Source of the DNA: Nemesobacter sp965204665
GTDB taxonomy: Bacteria > Desulfobacterota_D > UBA1144 > Nemesobacterales > Nemesobacteraceae
Length of the DNA stretch: 64,000 nt
Assembly: GCA_965204665.1 (NCBI GenBank)
Contig: OZ242002.1
Span: forward strand, 310,001 to 374,000
Direction: 5' to 3'
Positions 53,278 through 62,509 of the stretch are shown in pieces (within the stretch, counting starts at the first letter, position 1; the number at the start of each line of letters is the position of its first letter). The position numbers and the translations under genes were made by a program. The notes below the pieces were generated by a model. That model saw only the letters and a list, made by a program, of their open reading frames with translations, was not told where the DNA came from and made no database searches.

Positions 53278-55708
53278 CTCTCCCTTCAACGATCTTAGCC
53301 ACAGCCGCCACGCGCTCATCCCGTTCAAGTTTTATAACTCCCACCCCCTGGGAACTTCTCCCCGTATTACGTATTTGAGACACGCTTGTCCTTATCACCT
53401 TACCCCCCTGGTTGCTTATGAGCATTATTTCCGTCTCGTCGTTTACTTGAAACGCGCCCACGACCTTTCCCTTTTTTTCAGTTATCCCGACGGTCCTTAC
53501 CCCCTTTCCTCCCCTTTTCGTAAGTCTGTACTCGGAGATTCTGGTGCGTTTGCCGTATCCCATCTCGGTTATGGTCAGTATCTGCGCGTTCTGGTTCCTG
53601 ATCATCTCAAGACTCACCACATGGTCATCCTGGCTGAGGGTTATCCCCTTCACGCCGGTGGATACTCTTCCCATATTGCGCGCGTCGCTGCTTCTGAATC
53701 TTATGGCCTGACCATTTCTCGTAGTGAGCAGCACCTCATCATTCTCAGAAGCGAGTGCAGCCCCCACAAGTTCGTCACCTTCGCGTATTTTGAGGGCGAT
53801 TATACCGTCGGAGCGGGGATGGGAGTACGCCTTTAATCTTGTTTTCTTTATTATCCCGCCACGGGTCGCCATTAAAATCGACAGGTCTTCCGAGAAATCC
53901 CGCACGGCAAGCACCGCGGCGATATTCTCACCCTTGTCGAGGTTGAGCAGGTTGACCATCGCGCGGCCGCGGGCCGCGGGTCCCGCTTCCGGAATCTGGT
54001 AAACCCTGAGCCAGTAGCACTTACCGAAACTTGAGAAAAACAGAATGCTGTTATGCCGGGATGCGATGAACAGGTCGTCTACAACATCGGTTTCCTTGAT
54101 TCCCATGCCGGTCCTCCCCCGCCCTCCCCTTTTCTGGTTTCTGTAGACACTCAGCGGCAGACTCTTTATGTAGCCCCCGTAGGTCGTGGTGACCACCATG
54201 TCCTCGTCCTTTATGAGATCTTCCATCGATATCTCCTCGACATCCTCCACGATCTCGGTTCTTCTCTCATCCGCGAACTTCTCTCTCAGTTCCGTAAGTT
54301 CATGAACCGCAAGATCAAGTATGAGTTGTTCGTTCCTGAGTATTTCCCTGAGTTCGGCTACCGTATCTATAAGGTTCTTTCTCTCCTCGAGTATCTTGTC
54401 GCGCTCAAGGGCGGTGAGTCTCTGAAGACGCATCTCAAGGATCGCCTGAGCCTGTTTTTCCAAAAGGGAGAATTCCTTTACGAGACCTTCTCTGGCCGCC
54501 GCCGGACTTTCCGAGTTCTTTATCAGTTCCACAATCCCATCCAGGTTGTCGAGAGCAATCTTGAACCCTTCAAGTATGTGAAGACGCTCCTCCGCCTTCC
54601 GCAGCTCGAACTGGGTTCTACGTGTAATGACTTCTTTTCTGTGCTCTATGAAATGGCCGAGAAGTTCCTTCAGGTTAAGAATACGCGGCTGGTTTCTTAC
54701 AAGCGCCAGCATTATTATCCCGAAGGAAGTGTACATCTGAGTATGCTTGTAAAGTTGGTTGAGCACGACCTCCGCATGCTCTCCCGATTTTAAATCTATT
54801 ACGAGCCTTATACCCTGTCTGTCGGATTCGTCCCTTATGTCGGAAATGCCCTTTATCTTCTCTTCTCTCACCAGTTCGGCGATTTTCTGCGCGAGACGGG
54901 CCTTGTTCACCTGATAGGGGAGTTCAGTTACGATAATGACTTCCTTGTCGCCTTTTTTCTGCTTCTCTATCTGAACCCTGGCCTTCATTCTCACTATCCC
55001 GCGACCGGTTGTGTAGGCGGACCTGATGTCACTTTTTCCGCTTACAAATCCTCCCGTCGGAAAATCAGGACCCGGCAGGATTTCCATAAGCCTCTCAACG
55101 CTTATATCCGGGTCGCGTATCTGCGCCACCACCGCATCGAGGAGTTCTCCAAGATTGTGGGGAGGAATGTTGGTCGACATGCCCACCGCGATTCCTGACG
55201 ACCCGTTCAGAAGCAGGTTGGGAACTTTGGTGGGAAGAACTCCAGGCTCCGTCTCTCCACCATCGTAGTTCGGATAAAACTCGACTGTCTCCTTATCGAG
55301 GTCCTCGAGCATCTCCGAAGTGATGCGTGAGAGTCTCACCTCCGTGTATCTCATTGCCGCCGGGCTGTCACCATCTATGGAACCGAAATTCCCCTGCCCG
55401 TCGACAAGCGGAATCCTCATCGAGAAGTCCTGGGCCATTCTCACCAGTGAATCGTATATAGCGGAGTCTCCGTGAGGGTGGTATTTACCCATCACGTCTC
55501 CCACCACCCTGGCTGATTTCTTGTACGGGCGATTCCAAGCATTTCCCGCCTCGTTCATTCCATAGAGAATTCTTCTGTGAACGGGTTTGAGTCCGTCGCG
55601 CACATCGGGGAGAGCTCTCCCCACTATGACGCTCATGGAGTAACTGAGATAAGATTCCTTCATCTCATCTTCAATGTTTATGGTCTGCACCCTGTCGGCA
55701 GTGCTCAT
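53261..55708 (-). CDS. gyrA: DNA gyrase subunit A
   Basis: This is an 815-residue type IIA topoisomerase subunit that introduces negative supercoils with GyrB. The N-terminal breakage-reunion domain has the quinolone-resistance region KYHPHGDSAIYDSLVRMAQD and the catalytic tyrosine in AAMRYTEVRLS. The C-terminal beta-pinwheel carries the GyrA-box-like NQKRGGRGRTGMG and repeated blades. Serine is present in HGDSAIYDS at the position linked to quinolone response. It is divergent from rsmD. Confidence 0.95.
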   Translation of the reverse strand: MSTADRVQTINIEDEMKESYLSYSMSVIVGRALPDVRDGLKPVHRRILYGMNEAGNAWNRPYKKSARVVGDVMGKYHPHGDSAIYDSLVRMAQDFSMRIPLVDGQGNFGSIDGDSPAAMRYTEVRLSRITSEMLEDLDKETVEFYPNYDGGETEPGVLPTKVPNLLLNGSSGIAVGMSTNIPPHNLGELLDAVVAQIRDPDISVERLMEILPGPDFPTGGFVSGKSDIRSAYTTGRGIVRMKARVQIEKQKKGDKEVIIVTELPYQVNKARLAQKIAELVREEKIKGISDIRDESDRQGIRLVIDLKSGEHAEVVLNQLYKHTQMYTSFGIIMLALVRNQPRILNLKELLGHFIEHRKEVITRRTQFELRKAEERLHILEGFKIALDNLDGIVELIKNSESPAAAREGLVKEFSLLEKQAQAILEMRLQRLTALERDKILEERKNLIDTVAELREILRNEQLILDLAVHELTELREKFADERRTEIVEDVEEISMEDLIKDEDMVVTTTYGGYIKSLPLSVYRNQKRGGRGRTGMGIKETDVVDDLFIASRHNSILFFSSFGKCYWLRVYQIPEAGPAARGRAMVNLLNLDKGENIAAVLAVRDFSEDLSILMATRGGIIKKTRLKAYSHPRSDGIIALKIREGDELVGAALASENDEVLLTTRNGQAIRFRSSDARNMGRVSTGVKGITLSQDDHVVSLEMIRNQNAQILTITEMGYGKRTRISEYRLTKRGGKGVRTVGITEKKGKVVGAFQVNDETEIMLISNQGGKVIRTSVSQIRNTGRSSQGVGVIKLERDERVAAVAKIVEGRDDKRD

Positions 55709-55848
55709 TCTGAGAAAATCCTCCTCCGGAGTAACGGGAAAGCGGTTGCGAAATAAACAGTCAGAAGTAGTATTCTACACGAAAAATCCGAAGTTTCCAC
55801 AAAAACAGGCGTCATCACGCATTTTACGGAAAACAATCGATTGCCCGC

Positions 55849-56397
55849 ATGCGCGTACTTACAGGACAACTTAAGGGGAAAAAGCTCAACATCCCCCGTA
55901 GATTTGATATCCGACCCACAACAGCAAGGGTGAAAAAATCCGTCTTCGACATGCTGTTTCCGCAACTGCCGGGCGCTCGGGTGCTGGACCTCTTCTCAGG
56001 CTCCGGAAATTTGGGAATAGAGGCTCTGAGTTGCGGGGCCGAACACTGCGTCTTCGTCGAGAAGAACCCGGCAGCGACGAAGACGATTCATCGCAACCTC
56101 CGCGACTGCGGATATGTCGAGCGTTCAAGAATCCTCAATTTTGATTTCAGAAAAGCATTGAGTATGTTAAGTTCGGCAGAGCCTAAATTCGATATAGTAT
56201 TTGCAGACCCGCCCTATGAAATATACAATAGCACCCCGCAGGGGAAGATTGCGAGCGATATAGCGGACATGGTAGAAAAAAACGGAGTCATCGTGATCGA
56301 GCATCCCAGCGGCGGCGAAATCAAGGTCGAGGGTTTCATCGTCAAGGTGAAAAAGTACGGCGGCACATCCGTGAGCGTCCTGAGGAGAGCGGATTGA
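55849..56397 (+). CDS. rsmD: 16S rRNA (guanine966-N2)-methyltransferase
   Basis: This 182-residue SAM-dependent enzyme has the RsmD N-terminus (MRVLTGQLKGKKL, RPTTARVKKSVFDML), SAM motif I (VLDLFSGSGNLGIEAL), ENNP-like FVEKNPAA and the catalytic DPPYE. It overlaps coaD by 4 bp, the common rsmD-coaD arrangement. Confidence 0.93.
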   Translation: MRVLTGQLKGKKLNIPRRFDIRPTTARVKKSVFDMLFPQLPGARVLDLFSGSGNLGIEALSCGAEHCVFVEKNPAATKTIHRNLRDCGYVERSRILNFDFRKALSMLSSAEPKFDIVFADPPYEIYNSTPQGKIASDIADMVEKNGVIVIEHPSGGEIKVEGFIVKVKKYGGTSVSVLRRAD

Positions 56398-56894
56398 ACG
56401 GCGAAACCGCAATATATCCGGGTTCATTCGATCCTTTTACAAACGGACATCTGAATATAATCAGGCGAAGTTCGCGGGTTTTCGGAAAGATAATAATATC
56501 CGTGGGGCGCAACACATCGAAGAATCAGACCCTTTCAGTTGAGGAAAGAGTGTCTCTGATAGGACAGGTGACCGAAGATTTCCCGAACGTTGAAGTTGAA
56601 AGTTTCGAAGGACTTCTGATCGACTACGTGAGAGATAAACGCGCGCATCTGATACTGCGCGGGATGAGATGCCATTCGGACTTTGAATACGAACTGCAGA
56701 TGGCGACCGCGAACAAACTCATGAACGAAGATGTCGAGACGCTGTTCATGCTGACGGAAAGCCGCTTTTCCCACATAAGTTCATCACTGATAAAAGAAAT
56801 AATCTCTCTCGGAGGGTCAGCGAAGGGTCTTGTACCGGAAGTCGTGGAGGAGAAACTTATTGAAAAACTCCTGCCGACCCGGCAAAGGAAATAA
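56394..56894 (+). CDS. coaD: Phosphopantetheine adenylyltransferase
   Basis: CoaD makes dephospho-CoA from 4'-phosphopantetheine and ATP. The 166-residue protein has the nucleotidyltransferase motif YPGSFDPFTNGHLNII (T/H-x-G-H) and LTESRFSHISSSLIKEI. Start is TTG 56394, within the 4-bp overlap with rsmD. aspC begins 7 bp after its stop. Confidence 0.94.
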   Translation: MNGETAIYPGSFDPFTNGHLNIIRRSSRVFGKIIISVGRNTSKNQTLSVEERVSLIGQVTEDFPNVEVESFEGLLIDYVRDKRAHLILRGMRCHSDFEYELQMATANKLMNEDVETLFMLTESRFSHISSSLIKEIISLGGSAKGLVPEVVEEKLIEKLLPTRQRK

Positions 56895-56901
56895 CGACAT
56901 C

Positions 56902-58095
56902 ATGAAACTTTCTCAAAGAGTTAAAAAAATAAAACCTTCCGCAACGCTTACGATAACGGCGAAAGCCTCGGCTTTGCGGGCCCGGGGAATAAACGTAATA
57001 AGCTTCAGTGCGGGAGAACCGGATTTCGATACTCCCGAAAGCGCAAAAAGAGGCGGGACGGGCGCAATTGAAAGCGGCTTTACGAAATACACTCCGGTGG
57101 GCGGCATAAACGAACTCAAGGACGCAATCATAGAATCTCTGAAGAAAGATCACGGAATCGCGTACTCGAGAGAGGAGATACTGGTTTCGTGCGGAGCCAA
57201 GCATTCAATATACAACATCTCGCAGGCGATGTTCGACCCGGGGGATGAAGTTGTAATTCCTGCCCCCTACTGGGTCTCTTATCCGGATCAGGTAAGACTC
57301 GCAGGAGCATCTCCGGTGATAATAGACACTGACGAGAAAGGACTTTTCAAGATCACCCCGGAGGATCTCCGCAACGCGATAAACGAGCGCACCAGGGCGC
57401 TTATCCTCAATCACCCCTCGAATCCGACAGGAACCACATACTCAAGGGACGAACTTTCCGAACTTGCGGAAATCGCCATTGAAAACGAACTGACGATAAT
57501 CTCCGACGAAATATATGAGAAGATAATCTATGGAAACACGGAACATGTCTCCGTATGTTCGCTCAGTGAAGAAGCCAGAAAATCTACTATTCTCGTAAAC
57601 GGCGTTTCAAAGTCCTACGCGATGACCGGCTGGCGAATAGGATATGCGGCCGGAGACAGGGAAGTGATAAGCGCCATGTCCAAACTCCAGGGTCAGTCAA
57701 CATCGAACCCGTCGTCAATATCCCAGATGGCGGCTCTTGAAGCGCTTCGGGGGCCGCAGGAACTGCTCGAGAAAAGAGCCGCGGAATTTGAAAGAAGAAA
57801 AAACTTCATCGTGAACAGACTGAACGGAATACCCGGATTTTCCTGCTTTAACCCGCAGGGAGCGTTCTACGTGTTCCCCAGCATAGAAGGTTTTGTGGGG
57901 AAAAGACATAATGACGGGAAAATCGACGGCTCGATCTCGTTCACGGAGTTTCTGCTTGAAGAAGCGAAAGTGGCCGTCGTACCCGGCGCTGCTTTCGGAA
58001 AGGAGAACCACATCAGAATATCCTACGCGACGTCAATGGAAAACATTGAAGAAGGCGCAAACAGAATTGAGGAGGCGGTGAAAAACCTTTTCTGA
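56902..58095 (+). CDS. aspC: Class I aspartate aminotransferase
   Basis: This is a 397-residue PLP enzyme of the Ib subgroup. The ATG at 56902 has AAAGGA upstream; the frame extends back into coaD but is not used. Motifs are ISFSAGEPDFDTPESAK, NHPSNPTGTTYS, the cofactor lysine in VNGVSKSYAMTGWRIGYAAG and HIRISYATS. It is part of the rsmD-coaD-aspC string. The next frame (a binding protein) opens at the aspC stop in the +1 frame. Confidence 0.92.
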   Translation: MKLSQRVKKIKPSATLTITAKASALRARGINVISFSAGEPDFDTPESAKRGGTGAIESGFTKYTPVGGINELKDAIIESLKKDHGIAYSREEILVSCGAKHSIYNISQAMFDPGDEVVIPAPYWVSYPDQVRLAGASPVIIDTDEKGLFKITPEDLRNAINERTRALILNHPSNPTGTTYSRDELSELAEIAIENELTIISDEIYEKIIYGNTEHVSVCSLSEEARKSTILVNGVSKSYAMTGWRIGYAAGDREVISAMSKLQGQSTSNPSSISQMAALEALRGPQELLEKRAAEFERRKNFIVNRLNGIPGFSCFNPQGAFYVFPSIEGFVGKRHNDGKIDGSISFTEFLLEEAKVAVVPGAAFGKENHIRISYATSMENIEEGANRIEEAVKNLF

Positions 58096-58096
58096 C

Positions 58097-59224
58097 CTGC
58101 GGACAGAACTCCTGAAAATCGGCCTGCCCGCAACACTCACAGGTCGCCATGCCGTCCAGGGCACGGAGAGTTTCAGAGGGGTACATCTGTTTATAGAGCA
58201 GACGCTCGCCGCGGGCGGCATAAGGACATCCCGGGGAACAGTATTCTCACCGCAACTGATTTTCCACGACGACGCGAGCGACCCGGCGAGAACCGAGGAA
58301 AACACCTCCCGCCTCATAGAGAAAGACAAAGTCGACATACTTCTGGGACCCTATTCCAGCAGTCTTGCCCTTGCGTGCGTAAAAGCGGCCGAAGCGACCG
58401 GAAAGGTCGTCTGGAATTACGGAGGGTCGCTTGATGATATTCCTCTTCGGAATCATGCAAAGACCGTAAGCACTATAACAGAAGCGTCCCGGTACTTTAC
58501 GGAAGTGGTGAACCTGGTTGACTCCTTTGCTGACCCGGCAAAAGAGATACTCATCCTCCGCCTCGGCGGAAACATTTTTTCCGGTACCGTATGCGAAGGG
58601 GCGCGCACTCATGCGGAAAAACTCGGTCTCCGCGCAACGGTCCGCGACTTCGAGCAGGGAACCGAGGATTTTTCCTCAATACTCCTGCCCGCAAAAGACC
58701 GCGGTGCGGATTGCGTTCTCTGCTGCGGAAAAATGCGGGACGACATAAATCTCGCAAGATGGATCACGGAAAACAAAGACGTATCCTTGTGCATGACGGC
58801 GACTCTGGCGGCTGCGATAAATGAATTTAAAAAACAACTGGGTTCCGGATGCGAATCTTTTGTTTCAACCAGCCAGTGGGAACCGTCTCTTCGGATAAAT
58901 GCGGATTTCGGCCCGAGTCCCCGGGAATTTGTCCGAAACTTCACTCATGCTTACGGATACGTACCGGACTACACCGCAGCGCAGGCATACAACATATGCC
59001 TGCTGGTGTCGGAGTTTGTGAGGAGAACTTCCAGCAGAAACGATGAAATCCTCTTGCATGAGGCGCTGAACTCCGAGTTTAAGACATTTTACGGAAACTT
59101 CCGGGTGGATCCGCAAACGTTACGGCAGAACGGGCACCGTATGCTTGTAACTCAATGGCAAGAAGGAGATAAAAAGATAGTGTTCCCGGACGAGTACTCC
59201 AACTCCGTTTTTTCGGCAGGATGA
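58097..59224 (+). CDS. Branched-chain-amino-acid-type periplasmic binding protein, no usual start or signal
   Basis: The frame is open from just after a TGA near 58078 to 59224 and reads as an ABC-type ligand-binding protein (Leu/Ile/Val type). It has LLKIGLPATLTGRHAVQG, GVHLFIEQTLAAGGIR, VDILLGPYSSSLALA, a second lobe, and FGPSPREFVRNFTHAYGYVP with YTAAQAYNICLLVSE. Homology begins at the first mature strand. No ATG, GTG or TTG occurs before the GTG at 58505, which is far too late. A CTG at 58097 or a frameshift from aspC (TTC TGA C) is possible; otherwise it is a pseudogene that lost its 5' end. No permease or ATPase genes are adjacent. Confidence 0.65.
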   Translation: MRTELLKIGLPATLTGRHAVQGTESFRGVHLFIEQTLAAGGIRTSRGTVFSPQLIFHDDASDPARTEENTSRLIEKDKVDILLGPYSSSLALACVKAAEATGKVVWNYGGSLDDIPLRNHAKTVSTITEASRYFTEVVNLVDSFADPAKEILILRLGGNIFSGTVCEGARTHAEKLGLRATVRDFEQGTEDFSSILLPAKDRGADCVLCCGKMRDDINLARWITENKDVSLCMTATLAAAINEFKKQLGSGCESFVSTSQWEPSLRINADFGPSPREFVRNFTHAYGYVPDYTAAQAYNICLLVSEFVRRTSSRNDEILLHEALNSEFKTFYGNFRVDPQTLRQNGHRMLVTQWQEGDKKIVFPDEYSNSVFSAG

Positions 59225-59227
59225 ACA

Positions 59228-59303
<76 letters not shown>

Positions 59304-59361
59304 GCAGAGGTACTAATCTAGTTTTAAGGCGCTTACGTGTCAAACCGGAGAACTCGACGGG

Positions 59362-59438
<77 letters not shown>

Positions 59439-59507
59439 ACTAAAGAACAGCCGAAAGTATTCTATGTCAATGAATACCGGTGTCAAACCGGCGCTCACAA
59501 ATGGTTC

Positions 59508-59808
59508 GACCTGTCAAAGTTCCTGCTTGATTTCCGCAGCATGCAAGCACGCACAACACCGCCCGACCCAGAAGACCCGGTCCGATGCCGCTGAATCTGC
59601 GCCGGGCTCGTCAGAAACTCGACCATACGGTGGACCGGCTCTACCGGCGTACCGAATCAGACCCGAGTATGAGCATACGGAAGATTTGTTCTTGTTGTAT
59701 GAGAAGATGACGGCACCCGTCGCACGCCGGTCGGAAAAAGACATGCCGGCGCCGAACGAGAAGGACCGTACCGACGAAGAAGGCGAATCACTGAATCGGA
59801 GTCTGTGA
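59508..59808 (+). pseudogene. MmeI-like DNA methyltransferase, C-terminal relic
   Basis: Three frames in sequence match the C-terminal tail of MmeI/type IIL-like restriction-modification methylases. They read LLDFRSMQARTT and PEDPVR, then (after a shift near 59585) MPLNLRRARQKLDHTVDRLY, then (after a shift near 59650) EHTEDLFLLYEKMTAPVARR. Family members end with the same AHxxLDxAVDxxY...LFxLYExLTAP pattern. Everything upstream is missing. It abuts the tRNA-Ala pair, a frequent site for integration. Confidence 0.6.
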
Positions 59809-60088
59809 GTTATATGCAACGAGCGGTTTTGTTAAGGCATTATTCAGTTCAATCCCTGATGTGCAGCGCTGAAACTTACTCATGATTCATCCGCCTTCTT
59901 CGGAGAACGACACTAAGAGGCCCATTTCTGATCACCGCACAAGGCGGGAACGCATGACCGGCAGGGGCATCCGGCCGAGAGTACTATACCTGACAACATC
60001 CGGAATCGAGCCCTGTCTTCGACCTGGTGAAATATGCGTGATGGCGATGATCATGTATAATTTCCGTTTTTTTCACGGAGGTTTCAGG
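59809..60088. other. Intergenic region upstream of hom
   Basis: No gene is supported. The phrase CTTCGACCTGGTGAAATATG near 60018 belongs to the short motif also seen at 1710, 14097 and 39373. A ribosome binding site ACGGAGG at 60075-60081 serves hom. Confidence 0.45.
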
Positions 60089-61390
60089 ATGAATTCCGTA
60101 AACATAGGTCTTGTCGGCGCCGGAACAATAGGTTGCGGAGTTTACAGAACAATAAGCGAAAACGCGTCCGTTGTAGAGAAAAGGACAGGCATACGGCTGA
60201 ATTTATGCAGGATAGCGGATATCGACATAGAAAGAGAACGTCCGGTGAGAATACCCGGCGAACTTCTCACCACCGATGCCTATGATCTCATAAACGACGA
60301 TAAAATATCAATAATAATCGAGCTTGTCGGGGGAACCACCGCGGCGCGCGAAGTGGTGATTGACTCCATCCGAAACGGAAAGCATGTGGTTACAGCCAAT
60401 AAGGCGCTCATAGCCCAGCACGGAGACGAAATATTCGGCGAAGCCAGGGCAAACGGCGTCCAAGTATCGTTTGAAGCCAGCGTGGGAGGAGGAATACCTG
60501 TAATCAAGGCCATCCACGAGAGTTATGTAGGGAACAACATCCTGTCCATCCACGGGATAATGAACGGAACATGCAATTACATACTCCACAACATGTCGGA
60601 GAAACAAAAGGTCTTCGAGGAGATGCTGCGTCAGGCGCAGAGCGAAGGCTACGCGGAGGCCGATCCCTCTTTCGACATAGACGGGGTCGATGCCGCCCAT
60701 AAACTCTCAATTCTTATAATGCTCTGCTACGGCTTTTTTCCGAAACTCGACGACATCCATGTAGAGGGAATAAGAAACATATCTCCGGTCGATATAGGGT
60801 TTGCCGACGACCTGGGTTATAAGATCAAGTTGCTTGCGGTCGCTAAATCTCGGGATGACGGCATACTCGCGGGGGTCTACCCTGCTCTCATAAGAAGAAA
60901 TACCCAGCTTGCGGATGTAAAGGATGCGTTCAACGCGATCTATGTAGTAGGAGATGCCGTAGGACCTACGATGCTTTATGGAATGGGAGCGGGTATGATG
61001 CCGACGGCAAGCGCCGTAGTGGCGGATGTGGTGGGAACAGCAAAAAGTATTCACAACGGCGGCGAGGTGTTGCCGCCGGTCCTCTATTCAGGAAAATCAG
61101 ACGGAAGGCCGATTCTCGGTTCCGCTCAGATGACAGGTCGTTATTATCTGAGATTCTGCGTCGAAGACAAACCCGGGACTCTGGGAAAGATAACCACGAT
61201 TCTCGGAAAAAACGGGATAAGCATCGAAACCATAATCCAGAAAACCCGCCAAGCCGGCGGTGAAGATGTTCCGATAATAATAATGACCCACGAGGCAAGC
61301 GAGAAGAACCTCCGCAAGGCGATTCCCGAAATCGAGAAATCCGCCATTTCGGCCGTATGCGCGGCTTTCATGAGAATTGAGGAAATATGA
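60089..61390 (+). CDS. hom: Homoserine dehydrogenase
   Basis: Hom reduces aspartate semialdehyde to homoserine for threonine and methionine. The 433-residue protein starts at ATG 60089 behind ACGGAGG; the longer frame from 59882 has no support. It has the Rossmann start VNIGLVGAGTIGCGVYRTI, GKHVVTANKALIAQHGDEIF, EASVGGGIPVIKAI and DGVDAAHKLSILI. The C-terminal ACT domain (YYLRFCVEDKPGTLGKITTI) suggests feedback control. It is followed after 13 bp by ntrB. Confidence 0.94.
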   Translation: MNSVNIGLVGAGTIGCGVYRTISENASVVEKRTGIRLNLCRIADIDIERERPVRIPGELLTTDAYDLINDDKISIIIELVGGTTAAREVVIDSIRNGKHVVTANKALIAQHGDEIFGEARANGVQVSFEASVGGGIPVIKAIHESYVGNNILSIHGIMNGTCNYILHNMSEKQKVFEEMLRQAQSEGYAEADPSFDIDGVDAAHKLSILIMLCYGFFPKLDDIHVEGIRNISPVDIGFADDLGYKIKLLAVAKSRDDGILAGVYPALIRRNTQLADVKDAFNAIYVVGDAVGPTMLYGMGAGMMPTASAVVADVVGTAKSIHNGGEVLPPVLYSGKSDGRPILGSAQMTGRYYLRFCVEDKPGTLGKITTILGKNGISIETIIQKTRQAGGEDVPIIIMTHEASEKNLRKAIPEIEKSAISAVCAAFMRIEEI

Positions 61391-61403
61391 AGAAACATTA
61401 GAC

Positions 61404-62474
61404 ATGCGCATGAACATGGAATCTTCGAAACACTCCGTGTTTTACAGAGTTCTGGACTCTCTTCCCCAAGGAGTCGCAGTTACCGATAACAATCTCACCG
61501 TTATTTACTTAAATGAACCTGCGGAAGACATTCTCAACACTTCCAGGGAAAAGGGCGCGGGAAGGCATGCGTCGGATTTTTTCTGCAGGGAAATAATAAG
61601 AATTTGTGAAAAAGCTCTGGCGGAAGAGCGCGTCGTACAGGAAAACGACCTCTCTTTAAGCGTCTCTCCCCCCGGGTCTCGGATCAGTGTCGACTGTACG
61701 GTATCTCCGATATACGGAGACGGGGCGGGCACAACAGCACTGACTATCCAGATAAGAAATACGGAAAAAATGAGCAAGATGTCCATCATAAGCAGAAATT
61801 CAGCTATTGAAGAAAAATACGAGATGCTGGTAAAAGGACTTGCGCATGAAATAAAGAATCCCCTGAGCGGTATAAAAGGAGCAGCCCAGCTTCTAAAAGG
61901 CGAATTATCCGAAGATGAGAAGAATCAATGCTCGCGCATAATAGTAAAAGAGACTGAAAGACTCGGAGACCTGCTTGAAAGACTGTTGAAATCATCTTCC
62001 GTATCCGTTCAGAACCTCCGTTCTCTGGACATAAACGAGATGCTGCTCGATATAATCTTCCTTGAATCCAATCTGTACAGAAACATAAAATTCATACACA
62101 ATCTCGATGTCACGATTCCTCCTGTTCCCGGAGACCTGAATTCTCTCAAGCAGGTATTCGTAAACATCATACAGAACGCCGCGGCATCGATTGAGGACGA
62201 GGGAAGCGTAACAATATCCACCAGATGGACAACCGACTACAGAATACGGAACAGAAACACCGTCGTGATATCGGTGAGAGATACGGGAACCGGAATAAGG
62301 GAAGAGGACAGAAAAAAGATATTCACGCCGTTTTTTTCAGCAAGAAAAAACGGCACGGGGCTCGGACTCTTCATATCGAATCAGATAATAGCCAAGCACG
62401 GAGGTATAATCAAAGTAACCAGCACGGAGAAAAAAGGGTCGGAATTCTGTATAGAAATTCCAGCAGAACCTTGA
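61404..62474 (+). CDS. ntrB: NtrB-type sensor histidine kinase
   Basis: This is a 356-residue soluble kinase. An N-terminal PAS-like domain (VLDSLPQGVAVTDNNLTVIY) is followed by the phospho-acceptor histidine in VKGLAHEIKNPLSGIKGAAQ and an ATPase domain with N box IIQNAAASI, G1 VRDTGTGI and G2 NGTGLGLFISNQII. The absence of membrane helices matches NtrB/GlnL. Start is set at ATG 61404. It pairs with ntrC 35 bp downstream. Confidence 0.88.
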   Translation: MRMNMESSKHSVFYRVLDSLPQGVAVTDNNLTVIYLNEPAEDILNTSREKGAGRHASDFFCREIIRICEKALAEERVVQENDLSLSVSPPGSRISVDCTVSPIYGDGAGTTALTIQIRNTEKMSKMSIISRNSAIEEKYEMLVKGLAHEIKNPLSGIKGAAQLLKGELSEDEKNQCSRIIVKETERLGDLLERLLKSSSVSVQNLRSLDINEMLLDIIFLESNLYRNIKFIHNLDVTIPPVPGDLNSLKQVFVNIIQNAAASIEDEGSVTISTRWTTDYRIRNRNTVVISVRDTGTGIREEDRKKIFTPFFSARKNGTGLGLFISNQIIAKHGGIIKVTSTEKKGSEFCIEIPAEP

Positions 62475-62509
62475 ACCCGATACAGTATTTTTCCCGGAAG
62501 GAACCGTAT

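Noticed and set aside
58505..59224. Binding protein starting at GTG 58505
   Set aside because: That start would remove the first lobe, while clear homologous sequence continues in frame upstream to about 58097.
59882..60088. Extra 69-residue N-terminus of homoserine dehydrogenase
   Set aside because: The ATG at 60089 has a good ribosome binding site and begins exactly at the Rossmann strand; the upstream codons look non-coding.
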